Below are positions 9,329 through 17,378 of a stretch of DNA of 64,000 nucleotides, in pieces. A model generated the notes under the pieces. It was not told where the DNA came from. It did no database searches and saw only the letters and a list, made by a program, of their open reading frames with translations. The stretch spans positions 1 through 64,000 of the forward strand of contig JANXDZ010000001.1 in NCBI GenBank assembly GCA_025059075.1, given 5' to 3'. Numbering within the stretch: position 1 is the first letter of the stretch; the number at the start of each line of letters is the position of its first letter. Origin of the DNA: Sulfolobales archaeon. GTDB lineage: Archaea > Thermoproteota > Thermoprotei_A > Sulfolobales > Desulfurococcaceae. The position numbers and the translations under genes are program-made.

Positions 9329-9609
9329 TCTAGATGGAAGCCCTGGCACGTGTTTCACCAAAACATATTTATTTTCATAAAAACTTATAAAGCAGAGACC
9401 TTTTCCACACTTAGCTACAAGAGGGATTCATTGGAGATCGATTCACCGAGGCTTTAGAGCTGTGGACATATGCTGAAGAAGATCTTGATAAAGCATGAGT
9501 GGAGTGGGGGCTCTATAGAAACTTAAGGTTTTGTTAAACCATTGGTTTAACGATCATATGTAAAGATTTTTATTTTTAGATTTCAAGAGTTATGTTAGGT
9601 GTTTGCTTA

Positions 9610-10176
9610 GTGGCTACTTTAAGGGATGCAAGGCTTTACGGTGGAATAGGTTCAATTCTAATGCTGTTATTTATTGCACCATATGGCTACATAATAGCGT
9701 TAATTGGACTAGCCCTAGTTACAGTAGCTATATACACTATATCCAATGTCGCTGGAACTCCATCGATATTCAGGAACTACTTAATATTCCTACTTCTATC
9801 CATGGCTGGAGTTGCAATATTCATAGCTATTGGTGCTACAGCTATTGTAGAAGTCGTTGAGATACTCATGGGGGAAGGAGATCCTACTGCAGTTATAGGG
9901 AGAATAATTGTATCATGGCTGATCTTCGTTGCACTAGCTACTATAGCAGCTGTATTTCTGAGGAGAAGCTATAGATCGATTTCTCAGGCTTTAAACGTAG
10001 GAATGTTCTCTATAGTAGGCTTACTCTATTTAATAGGTACTGTTGCTCTAGTGATACTTGTTGGAGTATTCATACTGATCATAGCATTAATACTGCAGAT
10101 AATAGCTTTCTTCTCAATACCTGAAGAACTCCCTAAGCCAGCAACAGAAATCCCACCTCCACCAATACCTCTATAA
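9610..10176 (+). CDS. DUF996-type integral membrane protein
   Basis: A protein of about 188 residues with five or six hydrophobic helices. The N-terminus (ATLRDARLYGGIGSILMLL) matches the start of archaeal DUF996 membrane proteins, whose function is unknown. The tail is proline-rich (PKPATEIPPPPIPL). Start choice: an ATG at 9592 is in frame, but AGGTG at 9597-9601 is correctly spaced for the GTG at 9610. The nearest upstream TATA-like stretch is at about 9567-9578. It precedes the corrinoid cluster on the same strand but is separated from it by about 200 bases with their own promoter and hairpin. Confidence 0.7.
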   Translation: MATLRDARLYGGIGSILMLLFIAPYGYIIALIGLALVTVAIYTISNVAGTPSIFRNYLIFLLLSMAGVAIFIAIGATAIVEVVEILMGEGDPTAVIGRIIVSWLIFVALATIAAVFLRRSYRSISQALNVGMFSIVGLLYLIGTVALVILVGVFILIIALILQIIAFFSIPEELPKPATEIPPPPIPL

Positions 10177-10290
10177 ACCATACTTCTATAGAGCTATTAT
10201 AAACCAACTTTACAGCACACTACAGTAATTGTTAAAAAGTTTCAAGCTATTTAAAGTCAATTGAAGCACTTAATGATGTAATAAGCATAG

Positions 10291-10317
10291 AATATATGGC
10301 TAGGGTAGCCATATATT
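10291..10317. promoter_or_regulatory. Perfect 12-bp inverted repeat before the corrinoid operon
   Basis: Arms AATATATGGCTA (10291-10302) and TAGCCATATATT (10306-10317) are perfect complements separated by GGG. It lies about 10 bases upstream of a TATA-like CTTTTATAG and about 70 bases before the start codon of the corrinoid protein. The position suits a dimeric regulator binding site next to the promoter. It could also fold as a hairpin, but if transcription starts near 10358 it would not be in the transcript. Confidence 0.6.
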
Positions 10318-10383
10318 GAGTAAAGCTTTTATAGTGAAGTATATAGTATATATATCGAAATATGTAAAATGGGTGGTAAATCC

Positions 10384-11028
10384 ATGTCTATTAGTGAAGC
10401 ATTTATAAACTCAATTCTAGAACTTGATGAAAGGAGGGCCATTGAACTAGCCAGGGTTAGAATTAGTGAAGGAGAAGATCCATTGAAGATACTTGAAGAA
10501 CTAAAAACAGCTGCTGAAAAAATAGGTGAAAAGTATGAGAGGGGGGAGTTCTTCATAGCAGACTTAGTAATGGCTGGAGAAATAATGAAGGAGATCTCGG
10601 AGCTCGTTAGACCAAGGCTTAGAGAACTTGGAAAAACTAGGGAACTCATAGGTAGGCTCGTCATAGGCACTGTTGAAGGAGATATCCACGATATTGGTAA
10701 GAACATTGTTGTAACTATGGCTGAAGCAGCTGGATTTGAAGTAATAGACCTTGGAGTAGATGTACCTCCATGGAAATTTGTAGAAGCAATAAAGCAATAT
10801 AAGCCAGACATAGTTGGAATGTCGTGTCTAATAACAATTGGAATAGAGTCTATGAAGAAGACTGTTGATGCAATAAAAGAAGCAGGCCTCAGAGATAAAG
10901 TAAGGATAATCATCGGGGGAGGGAGAGTAGATGAATACGCTAAAGAGTATAGTGGAGCAGATGCTTGGACAAACGATGCAGCGACAGGAGTAAAGAAAAT
11001 GATGGAGTGGATGAGGGAGAAGAGGTAG
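10384..11028 (+). CDS. Methyltransferase corrinoid protein (MtaC/MtbC/MtoC family)
   Basis: A cobalamin-binding methyl carrier of about 214 residues. An N-terminal helical cap domain (about residues 1-85) is followed by a Rossmann-like B12 domain. The cobalt-ligating motif DIHDIGK is intact, with His at about residue 102, followed by the expected SCLITIG and GGG segments. It accepts a methyl group from a substrate-specific methyltransferase and hands it to a second methyltransferase. GGGTGG at 10371 sets the ATG at 10384 as start rather than the in-frame ATG at 10369. It is the first gene of the cluster, followed after 5 bases by a UroD-fold methyltransferase. The order corrinoid protein, UroD-type methyltransferase, RACE activator is that of Mto/O-demethylase systems. 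The exact donor is unknown. Confidence 0.9.
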   Translation: MSISEAFINSILELDERRAIELARVRISEGEDPLKILEELKTAAEKIGEKYERGEFFIADLVMAGEIMKEISELVRPRLRELGKTRELIGRLVIGTVEGDIHDIGKNIVVTMAEAAGFEVIDLGVDVPPWKFVEAIKQYKPDIVGMSCLITIGIESMKKTVDAIKEAGLRDKVRIIIGGGRVDEYAKEYSGADAWTNDAATGVKKMMEWMREKR

Positions 11029-11033
11029 AGGAA

Positions 11034-12296
11034 TTGAAGGAGCTAGTGGATGAAGTTAGAGAGAGACAGCTGAAGGAGCCTGAGGCTATAGCTAGTGAGA
11101 GACTTAGGAGATTTGAGGAAGCAGTTGAACTCAAGGAGCCTGATAGAGTCCCACTAATGTTCTTTACATGCGGCCACTTGCTTGGAAAGTACTATAAGTT
11201 GAGTGAAATATACTTCAACTACGATGTTGCAAAAAAAGCTGTTTCAAGAGCATTCCAAGACTTCCCCTCAGACATATTCATTGCAGTACCAGCAGCTGAA
11301 GGATTCATTCTTTCACTAGCCTTCTCAAACCACCCTGACTTAGCTCCATTCGTCCGATTCCTAACTGGACCTATGCACGACGTTCTTGGAGACAAGTACA
11401 CTAAGTGGCCTGGGAGAGAGCTAAGTGAAGACAAGCCTTTCCAATTCATAGGAGGGGAATTCATGAGTCCAGAGGAGTACGGTAAGTTTACTGAAGACCC
11501 CGTGGGCTTTATAAATGAAGTACTTCTACCAAGAGTTTGCGTAAACTTAAGTAAACCCGGTGCTGCAAGATACGCTACTTTAGCTAAGCTAGGTATGGCT
11601 GCTAAAGACTACTTCAATGCATTGATAGGCATGGGGATTGAGTTAGCTAAATTAGGAGCTCCATCGCTTTCAGTAACGTTTGCATATACTCCACTAGACA
11701 TTATAGGGGACTTCTTAAGGCACCCTACTCACGTAATGATTGATCTACGTAGATATCCAGATAAAGTTAAGCAAGCAACTGAAGTACTTGTTGAACCAAT
11801 AATTAAAGTAGCTCTAGCTTTAAAGCCTGTTGGAGCGAAGTACGCATTCATACCACTGCACTTAAATGAAATGCTTTCTCCAAAGCTCTTCAAAGAGTTC
11901 TACTGGCCGTACTTAAAGAAAGTGATCGTGGAGTTGTACAATAATGGGATAAAGTCCTTCGTATTATTTGAAGGAGATCACACGCCTCACTTAGAGACTG
12001 TTCTCGAGCTACCTAAGGGGTGGGGCATTGGAGTATTTGAAAGAGCTGATATTAGGAGAGTTAGAAAAGTCTTGAAAGGACACACATGCATTGCTGGAGG
12101 AGTACCCGTATCACTGCTGCAGCAAGCTACTCCTGAGAAAATAGATAGCTATGTAAGAGAACTCATTAGAGATGTAGCTCCTGAAGGAGGATTTGTAATA
12201 AGCCCCAGTGTTGCTGAAATAGCTGCTGAAGTACCTAACGCTAACTTAAGGGCTTTAATAAATGCAGTACTAAAGTACGGTGAATACAGGAGGTAG
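11034..12296 (+). CDS. UroD-fold methyltransferase, MtoB/O-demethylase-like (copy 1)
   Basis: A 420-residue uroporphyrinogen-decarboxylase-superfamily protein. The family opening (RLRRFEEAVELKEPDRVPLM) and closing segment (PNANLRALINAVLKYGEY) are both clear. The zinc-thiolate motif of MtaA/MtbA-type enzymes (His-X-Cys with a later Cys) is absent: the corresponding places read FEGDHTPHLETV and ISPSVAEIAAEV. That argues against methylation of coenzyme M and for a substrate-side methyltransferase such as MtoB or bacterial O-demethylase subunit B. The long open frame begins earlier, but TTG at 11034, 5 bases after the corrinoid gene and behind GAGG, avoids a long overlap. A tandem paralogue follows. 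The substrate could be a methoxylated aromatic or another methyl donor. Confidence 0.82.
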   Translation: MKELVDEVRERQLKEPEAIASERLRRFEEAVELKEPDRVPLMFFTCGHLLGKYYKLSEIYFNYDVAKKAVSRAFQDFPSDIFIAVPAAEGFILSLAFSNHPDLAPFVRFLTGPMHDVLGDKYTKWPGRELSEDKPFQFIGGEFMSPEEYGKFTEDPVGFINEVLLPRVCVNLSKPGAARYATLAKLGMAAKDYFNALIGMGIELAKLGAPSLSVTFAYTPLDIIGDFLRHPTHVMIDLRRYPDKVKQATEVLVEPIIKVALALKPVGAKYAFIPLHLNEMLSPKLFKEFYWPYLKKVIVELYNNGIKSFVLFEGDHTPHLETVLELPKGWGIGVFERADIRRVRKVLKGHTCIAGGVPVSLLQQATPEKIDSYVRELIRDVAPEGGFVISPSVAEIAAEVPNANLRALINAVLKYGEYRR

Positions 12297-12371
12297 TGGG
12301 GTAGTTAAAGCTTTAACAAATCTTTTTCCCTCTCTCCAATAGATCTAGATGAGTTTGTGAAAGGTGTGAAA

Positions 12372-13655
12372 GTGATTGAGAAAGAGAAGACTCCTGAAGA
12401 ACTCCTTAGTGAAAGAAGGGATAGGTTTGAGAAAGCTTTAAAGGGCTTGAGGCCCGATAGAGTGCCATTCCTACCACTATTCCACTACTTTCCAGCTAAG
12501 TACGTGGGCTTAAGCTATGCTGAATACTCATTGGATTACCAGAAGTTTAGTGGAGCAGTGTTAAGAGTCTACCAAGACTTTGACTTTGATGCTGTTGGCT
12601 TAGCACTGCCTGGAGCAGCCATGACACTTCCATTAAACATTATCTTCACTAAAACACACCCCGATTTAGCTGTAAACATATTTACTATAGCAAGGGCTTT
12701 CCACGACATATTGATGGATAAGTACACTAAGTGGCCTGGGAGAGAGCTTTCACCTAATGCTCCCGCTCAGTTCCTTGGCGGAAGATTCATGGATGTTGAG
12801 GAATATGATGAACTTGCAAGAGACCCCATAAGCTTCATTGCAATGAAGATTATTCCACGTGCTTATGGAGCTCTTAAGGAGCCTGCTTCACCTGAAGCAT
12901 ATGGAGCATTAATTAAGTTTGGAAGTGAGTCAAGTAAATTTGCCTCAGCCTTCATGGACTTAATGATTAATTTAAGGAAGCTTGGATACCCTATATACCC
13001 CATTGGACTTGGTTATGCACCACTGGACTTCATAGCTGATTACTTAAGGCATGTAACGCACACTCTCACAGATCTCTATAGATATCCAAGTAGAGTTAAG
13101 GCTGCTTTAGATTCTCTTACTCCATTAATATCAGAGTGGAGCAGGATTACTATTTCTCTACCGCCTGAAGCCCTGGCATCATTTGATGTAAAGACTCCAT
13201 TAGTATTCATACCACTGCACTTAAATGAAATGCTTTCTCCAAAGCTCTTCAAAGAGTTCTACTGGGAGCCATTGAAAAAAGTAGTCGTAGACCTCATAAA
13301 TTCTAGAGCTATTCCATGGATCTTCTTTGAAGGCGACTACACGCCATTCCTAGAGACTCTTCTTGAACTACCTAAGGGCAGTGTAGTAGCTTACTTCGAG
13401 AGAACCGATCTTAGAAAAGTTAGAAGAGTCTTAGGAGATCATGTCATAGTCATGGGCGGCCTCCCGCCATCACTATATATACTTGGAGCACCGGAGAAAG
13501 TATATGAAGAAACATGTAGACTCTTAAATGAAGTTAAGGAACCCGGGGGCTTCATATTTAGTGGAAGCGGTGTTTCAGGAGTACCTGATGAAGCTAGGCC
13601 GGAGAACTTGAGGGCTGCTATTAATGCTTTAAATAAGTGCGGTGTATACCAATAA
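12372..13655 (+). CDS. UroD-fold methyltransferase, MtoB/O-demethylase-like (copy 2)
   Basis: Paralogue of the preceding gene, about 427 residues, with the same overall architecture: opening RRDRFEKALKGLRPDRVPF, central FFEGDYTPFLETL in place of the zinc His-X-Cys motif, and a closing RPENLRAAINALNKCGVY. Again the late Cys of the zinc site is missing, so a substrate methyltransferase is likelier than a CoM or thiol methyltransferase. The two copies differ over most of their length but share stretches of identical DNA. GGTG at 12363 favours GTG 12372 over GTG 12357. The 75-base gap before it contains a T-rich run, so it may be partly independently expressed. It could have a different substrate range, or form a heteromer with copy 1. 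Confidence 0.82.
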   Translation: MIEKEKTPEELLSERRDRFEKALKGLRPDRVPFLPLFHYFPAKYVGLSYAEYSLDYQKFSGAVLRVYQDFDFDAVGLALPGAAMTLPLNIIFTKTHPDLAVNIFTIARAFHDILMDKYTKWPGRELSPNAPAQFLGGRFMDVEEYDELARDPISFIAMKIIPRAYGALKEPASPEAYGALIKFGSESSKFASAFMDLMINLRKLGYPIYPIGLGYAPLDFIADYLRHVTHTLTDLYRYPSRVKAALDSLTPLISEWSRITISLPPEALASFDVKTPLVFIPLHLNEMLSPKLFKEFYWEPLKKVVVDLINSRAIPWIFFEGDYTPFLETLLELPKGSVVAYFERTDLRKVRRVLGDHVIVMGGLPPSLYILGAPEKVYEETCRLLNEVKEPGGFIFSGSGVSGVPDEARPENLRAAINALNKCGVYQ

Positions 13656-13763
13656 CACTTCAACAATGAATATAGGCTATTAATAGCTTAACACAAGTGT
13701 TTTTTAGATAGCTTAGCTCATTTAACACATTACTAAGGCACTCAGGCTTTAGGTGTAGTTAAC

Positions 13764-15644
13764 GTGGTTTTAGTAACTATAGAGCCTTATGGCAGTAGAG
13801 TTGAAGTCTGTGAAGGTTCAACTCTACTGCATGCAATTAGGCTAGCTGGATTAAGCATAACTTCACTATGCGGTGGATTTGGCTCATGTGGGAAGTGTAG
13901 AGTGATTGTAATCAGTGGATCCAGTAAGTTAAGTGAACTATCTCAATTAGAGGTAAAGCATTTAAGGGACAGCGAAATTAGAGCTGGCTATAGACTCTCA
14001 TGTCAAGTGAGAGCCTTCAATGATGTAACTCTATACATTCCTGTAGAGAGTAGAGTTAGAGTTGGTGAAAGAAGGGCTGTAACCAGGGGATTTATGAGAA
14101 AAGTTGAGGTAAAGCCCTTAGTCAAGAAGATTAGAGTACAGCTTCCCCCTCCATCACTACGCGATCAGAGGTCAGACTTAGATAGACTCATAGACTCATT
14201 GAAGACTGTAGTTGAAGAAAGTAAAGTCGAAGTAGACTACGAGGTTTTAAAGAACTTGCCCACTATACTTAGAGGGAGTAATTGGGATGTAGCCAGCGTA
14301 CTATGGGGTAGGGAGATAGTATCTATTGAGCCGGGCGATGCATTTAGTGAATCCTATGGAGTAGCAATAGATGTAGGTACTTCTAAAATAGTTGTACACT
14401 TAATAGACCTTACTACTGGTGAAGTAAGAGCTGTAGGTCTTGCTGAAAACCCTCAGTTAGCGTACGGCGAAGACATCGTATCTAGAATGACTTTTGCAAA
14501 CATTAGTGAGGATAACTTAAGGACTCTACAGCTCTTATTGATTAACTCAATTAATGAGCTGGTGGAAAGCGTCTGTAGGCAAGCTGGAGTAAGCATCAAT
14601 AGAGTCTATGAAATAGTTGTTGTAGGAAATACCGCCATGCACCACTTCCTCCTAGGATTAAAGACGAAGTACTTAAGTGCATCACCATTCACGCCCGTGG
14701 TTGGGAGAACTATTAGCTTTAAAGCAAGAGATCTAGGGGTAAAGAGCAGCACTGGAGCTATAGTAACTTTTCTACCAGTAATAGCTGGATTCGTAGGTGC
14801 AGATGCTGTAGCAGATGCACTAGCAACAGGAATACTAAGTAGGGAAGACAACGTAGTTCTACTTGACGTAGGGACAAACACTGAAATATTCGTGGGAAAC
14901 TCTGAGAGAATGCTTGTTTGTTCAGCTCCATCAGGCCCAGCACTTGAAGGAGCTCATATAAGGCATGGAATGAAGGCAGTTGATGGAGCAATAGAGGAAG
15001 TAAGCATAAGTAGTGATGGAGAAGTTGAGTATAGAGTAATAGGGGATGCAAAGCCTAGAGGAATATGTGGCTCAGCAATAATAGACATAGTGGCTGAACT
15101 CTATAGAAATAACTTCATAGATTCTCGCGGAAAGTTTAGGAGAAGTTATGGATTAAAGAGGCTTAGGAAGAGCGTTAACGGATGGGAGTATGTAATTGCG
15201 TGGAGTAATGAGACATCTATAGGAAAGGACATAGTTGTCTCAGAAAAAGACATTAGTGAAGTAATGTTAGCTAAAGCAGCCATATATGCTGGAATATCAG
15301 TATTACTAAGGAGGAGGGGGTTGAGTGAAAGAGACATTAGTGAAATAATAGTTGCCGGCTCTTTTGGAACTCACATAAACCCCCTTAGCGCCAGGATCAT
15401 TGGTATTATACCCGATGTCCCGGGCGATAAAGTAAAGTTTGTTGGAAATACAGCAATCATGGGAGCAGACATGGTTCTGCTGTCAATTGACGCTAGATCT
15501 GAAGCGGAGAAAGTAGCTAGAACAATTGAGTATGTAGAGCTTTCAGCAGATCCATACTTCAGTGAAGAATTCTCATCCGCTCTCCTGATACCCCATAAGG
15601 ATGTGGAAAAATTCACATTAGTTAAAGCATTGCTAAATCAGTGA
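13764..15644 (+). CDS. Reductive activator of corrinoid protein (RACE, MtoD-like)
   Basis: A 626-residue activator that re-reduces accidentally oxidised Co(II) corrinoid to Co(I), using ATP. The N-terminal ferredoxin domain has a plant-type [2Fe-2S] set: Cys36, Cys42, Cys45 and Cys80 (LCGGFGSCGKC, then LSCQV). A linker (about 95-195) precedes an ASKHA ATPase domain with phosphate loops AIDVGTSKIVVHLID and LLDVGTNTEIF and the late IIVAGSFGTHI. This is the RACE family, not the 8-iron RamA of methylamine systems. Length is typical. Start GTG at 13764 behind AGGTG. It follows the two methyltransferase genes after 108 bases and ends facing the MtrH-family gene. Its presence shows the corrinoid system must cycle through Co(I). 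Confidence 0.9.
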   Translation: MVLVTIEPYGSRVEVCEGSTLLHAIRLAGLSITSLCGGFGSCGKCRVIVISGSSKLSELSQLEVKHLRDSEIRAGYRLSCQVRAFNDVTLYIPVESRVRVGERRAVTRGFMRKVEVKPLVKKIRVQLPPPSLRDQRSDLDRLIDSLKTVVEESKVEVDYEVLKNLPTILRGSNWDVASVLWGREIVSIEPGDAFSESYGVAIDVGTSKIVVHLIDLTTGEVRAVGLAENPQLAYGEDIVSRMTFANISEDNLRTLQLLLINSINELVESVCRQAGVSINRVYEIVVVGNTAMHHFLLGLKTKYLSASPFTPVVGRTISFKARDLGVKSSTGAIVTFLPVIAGFVGADAVADALATGILSREDNVVLLDVGTNTEIFVGNSERMLVCSAPSGPALEGAHIRHGMKAVDGAIEEVSISSDGEVEYRVIGDAKPRGICGSAIIDIVAELYRNNFIDSRGKFRRSYGLKRLRKSVNGWEYVIAWSNETSIGKDIVVSEKDISEVMLAKAAIYAGISVLLRRRGLSERDISEIIVAGSFGTHINPLSARIIGIIPDVPGDKVKFVGNTAIMGADMVLLSIDARSEAEKVARTIEYVELSADPYFSEEFSSALLIPHKDVEKFTLVKALLNQ

Positions 15645-15676
15645 GGAGTTGTTGGGAAAGCCAGTTGATTAAGTAA

Positions 15677-16555
15677 TTAAAGTTCTATTAGTAACTCCCT
15701 TATTTTAGCTAAGTATCTATAGGAAGTCGTTATCACGTATGTAGCTGGGAATACTTCTCCGCATGCTTCTATTGGTCCATAGAGTACGAAGTCTGCTGAT
15801 AAAACTATTGGAGTCATATTTGATGCTAGTTCAGCTGCCCTCAACCCATTGTCTCCATAGGTTTCCCTAAACTTCTTCCTCATTAGTGAAACAGCATTGT
15901 GAGCTCCACAACCACATGGGAGGCCTAGTGTTGACTTTACGTAAATTATTGTTCTTGAGGCAGCCGATAGACTTGGTATATCTATTACAAAAGTATCTAT
16001 TAGTGGAGCCGTTACGCCAGCTTTTTCAGCTTTAACTAGTAGTTCTTTTAGAGCATTTAGTCTAGCATCTACATCCATTACTTTGCTAGTGTAGAGAAGG
16101 AGTATTGCTGATTTAGCTCCATACTCCTTAAGTATGTTGAGTTCTTCATCCTTTGATCTAGGAGTTAATGAATTGAAGATCACTCTATTTAATAAACCAA
16201 CTTCTTTAGCATAACTAAATGCAGCCTTCATTACTTCTGGAGTTGGGACATCGACTAGGAATGGTTTATCAGTTGCTTTAGATACAAAATCCATGTAGTT
16301 AACTACGGCTTCTGGAGATTGAGCAACTACATCAATTAAACCAGGGATCTTAGTTTTATCTGAAGCTTCTTCTTGATGCTTTATTAGTTCCTCAGCTATT
16401 TCTTTATCAAATTCTCCCTTCTTTTCATCCCTTACTATCCTATGTTTATGATAAAATATTGAGCCTATGAGCACTGGGGGATTCTCACTTCTTAAACCCC
16501 CGATCTTAATTCTACATATTTCAAAGACTTTTTGCTCAACTTTAAACTTGAACAT
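15677..16555 (-). CDS. MtrH-family methyl-corrinoid:H4MPT methyltransferase
   Basis: A 292-residue TIM-barrel protein of the MtrH family, which binds tetrahydromethanopterin and moves its N5 methyl group to or from a corrinoid. The start (KFKVEQKVFEICRIKIGG), GSIFYHKHRIVRDEKKGEFD and the closing GLPCGCGAHNAVSL segment are strongly MtrH-like. No other Mtr subunit (MtrA-G) is in the window, so this looks like a free-standing MtrH homologue as used with Mto-type or other methylotrophic corrinoid proteins to deliver methyl groups to H4MPT. It sits convergent with the RACE gene, 32 bases away, on its own transcript. It would connect the methyltransferases to Mer, Mtd, Mch, Ftr and Fwd encoded downstream. 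The reverse direction (methyl-H4MPT to corrinoid) is possible. Confidence 0.9.
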   Translation of the reverse strand: MFKFKVEQKVFEICRIKIGGLRSENPPVLIGSIFYHKHRIVRDEKKGEFDKEIAEELIKHQEEASDKTKIPGLIDVVAQSPEAVVNYMDFVSKATDKPFLVDVPTPEVMKAAFSYAKEVGLLNRVIFNSLTPRSKDEELNILKEYGAKSAILLLYTSKVMDVDARLNALKELLVKAEKAGVTAPLIDTFVIDIPSLSAASRTIIYVKSTLGLPCGCGAHNAVSLMRKKFRETYGDNGLRAAELASNMTPIVLSADFVLYGPIEACGEVFPATYVITTSYRYLAKIRELLIEL

Positions 16556-16616
16556 TTAACGTCACCACGTATTTGGTTTAGAGTGAAAGTTAAAAGATTT
16601 CTTCCCTTAGCAGAAC

Positions 16617-17297
16617 TTAGTATAGAGCTTTCACTACAATGCCTTTATGAATAGCTGTAGCAATTAGTGCACCGCTTACTCCAAGTGATTTTAAGTACAA
16701 TACGTCTTCCTCACTTCTTACTCCTCCTCCAACAATTAGTTCGCCTTTGAATACTCCTTTAACTAACGCTATTGCCTTCGTGTTTAAACCAGTCAGTGTA
16801 CCAACTCTACTTAAGTCTATTAAGAGGATCTTTGTTGGACTAGGTTTTACGAGTTCTACTACAGCTTTCTCTAAGGATACGCTAGCATTCCTAAAGACTA
16901 CTCTATCTCCATAGATATCAATGCTCATAGCTCTATTCCTAACTAAATCTACTTCACTTGGGTAATCTAAGTACTCAGTTCCAATAACGTACTCTAGGAG
17001 ACCTCTATCAGTGAGCTCAATACCTCTCCTGCCTAAGTCTGCTAAAACTCTAAAGCCCTTCATAATGGCTAAGTCAACTACCCATTCATTGCTTCCACAT
17101 CCCATTATTGAATCAAGATCTGCTATGTAAATTCTCCTAAACCCCAGCCTCCATAAACTATCTATAGCTTCCCTAGGCTCAGGGCTTGAGCATATAGAGC
17201 TATTTGTAAGAGGTTTATATAGCTCCCTCTTGCCAGCTATAGCGTGGACGACTAAGCCCTTCATTACATCAATTACTGGTATTACCTCTATCCCCAT
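16617..17297 (-). CDS. HisA/HisF-like TIM-barrel protein of the C1 gene neighbourhood
   Basis: A 226-residue protein with HisA-type phosphate-binding patterns: the start IEVIPVIDVMKGLVVHAIAG, a middle IYIADLDSIMGCG and the late GELIVGGGVRSEEDV. True HisA is a little longer and would sit with his genes; here the neighbours are methanofuran genes. HisA-like proteins of unknown function are found near H4MPT and methanofuran genes in methanogens and methylotrophs. I therefore infer a role in one-carbon cofactor biosynthesis, not histidine biosynthesis. It is divergent from mfnF, with promoters in the shared 80-base gap. Confidence 0.75.
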   Translation of the reverse strand: MGIEVIPVIDVMKGLVVHAIAGKRELYKPLTNSSICSSPEPREAIDSLWRLGFRRIYIADLDSIMGCGSNEWVVDLAIMKGFRVLADLGRRGIELTDRGLLEYVIGTEYLDYPSEVDLVRNRAMSIDIYGDRVVFRNASVSLEKAVVELVKPSPTKILLIDLSRVGTLTGLNTKAIALVKGVFKGELIVGGGVRSEEDVLYLKSLGVSGALIATAIHKGIVVKALY

Positions 17298-17378
17298 TAG
17301 TTAACAACCTCCATAACATCACGTTGAATAAGCATTATTAACTATTTATAAGCGATAGCTAGCTGAGGAGGAATTGAG

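Noticed and set aside
11034-13655. The two UroD-fold genes as heme uroporphyrinogen decarboxylases
   Set aside because: Both are linked to a corrinoid protein and RACE activator, exceed the usual HemE length (about 350 residues), and have no heme genes next to them. Methyltransferase function is far more likely.
14606-15051. Antisense open frames inside the RACE gene and similar shadows elsewhere
   Set aside because: They lie wholly within genes with clear domains and have compositions typical of reverse-complement reading frames.
15677-16555. MtrH gene as evidence for a complete Mtr complex and methanogenesis
   Set aside because: No mtrA-G or mcr genes appear anywhere in the 64 kb, and the cluster context is that of soluble corrinoid methyl transfer.
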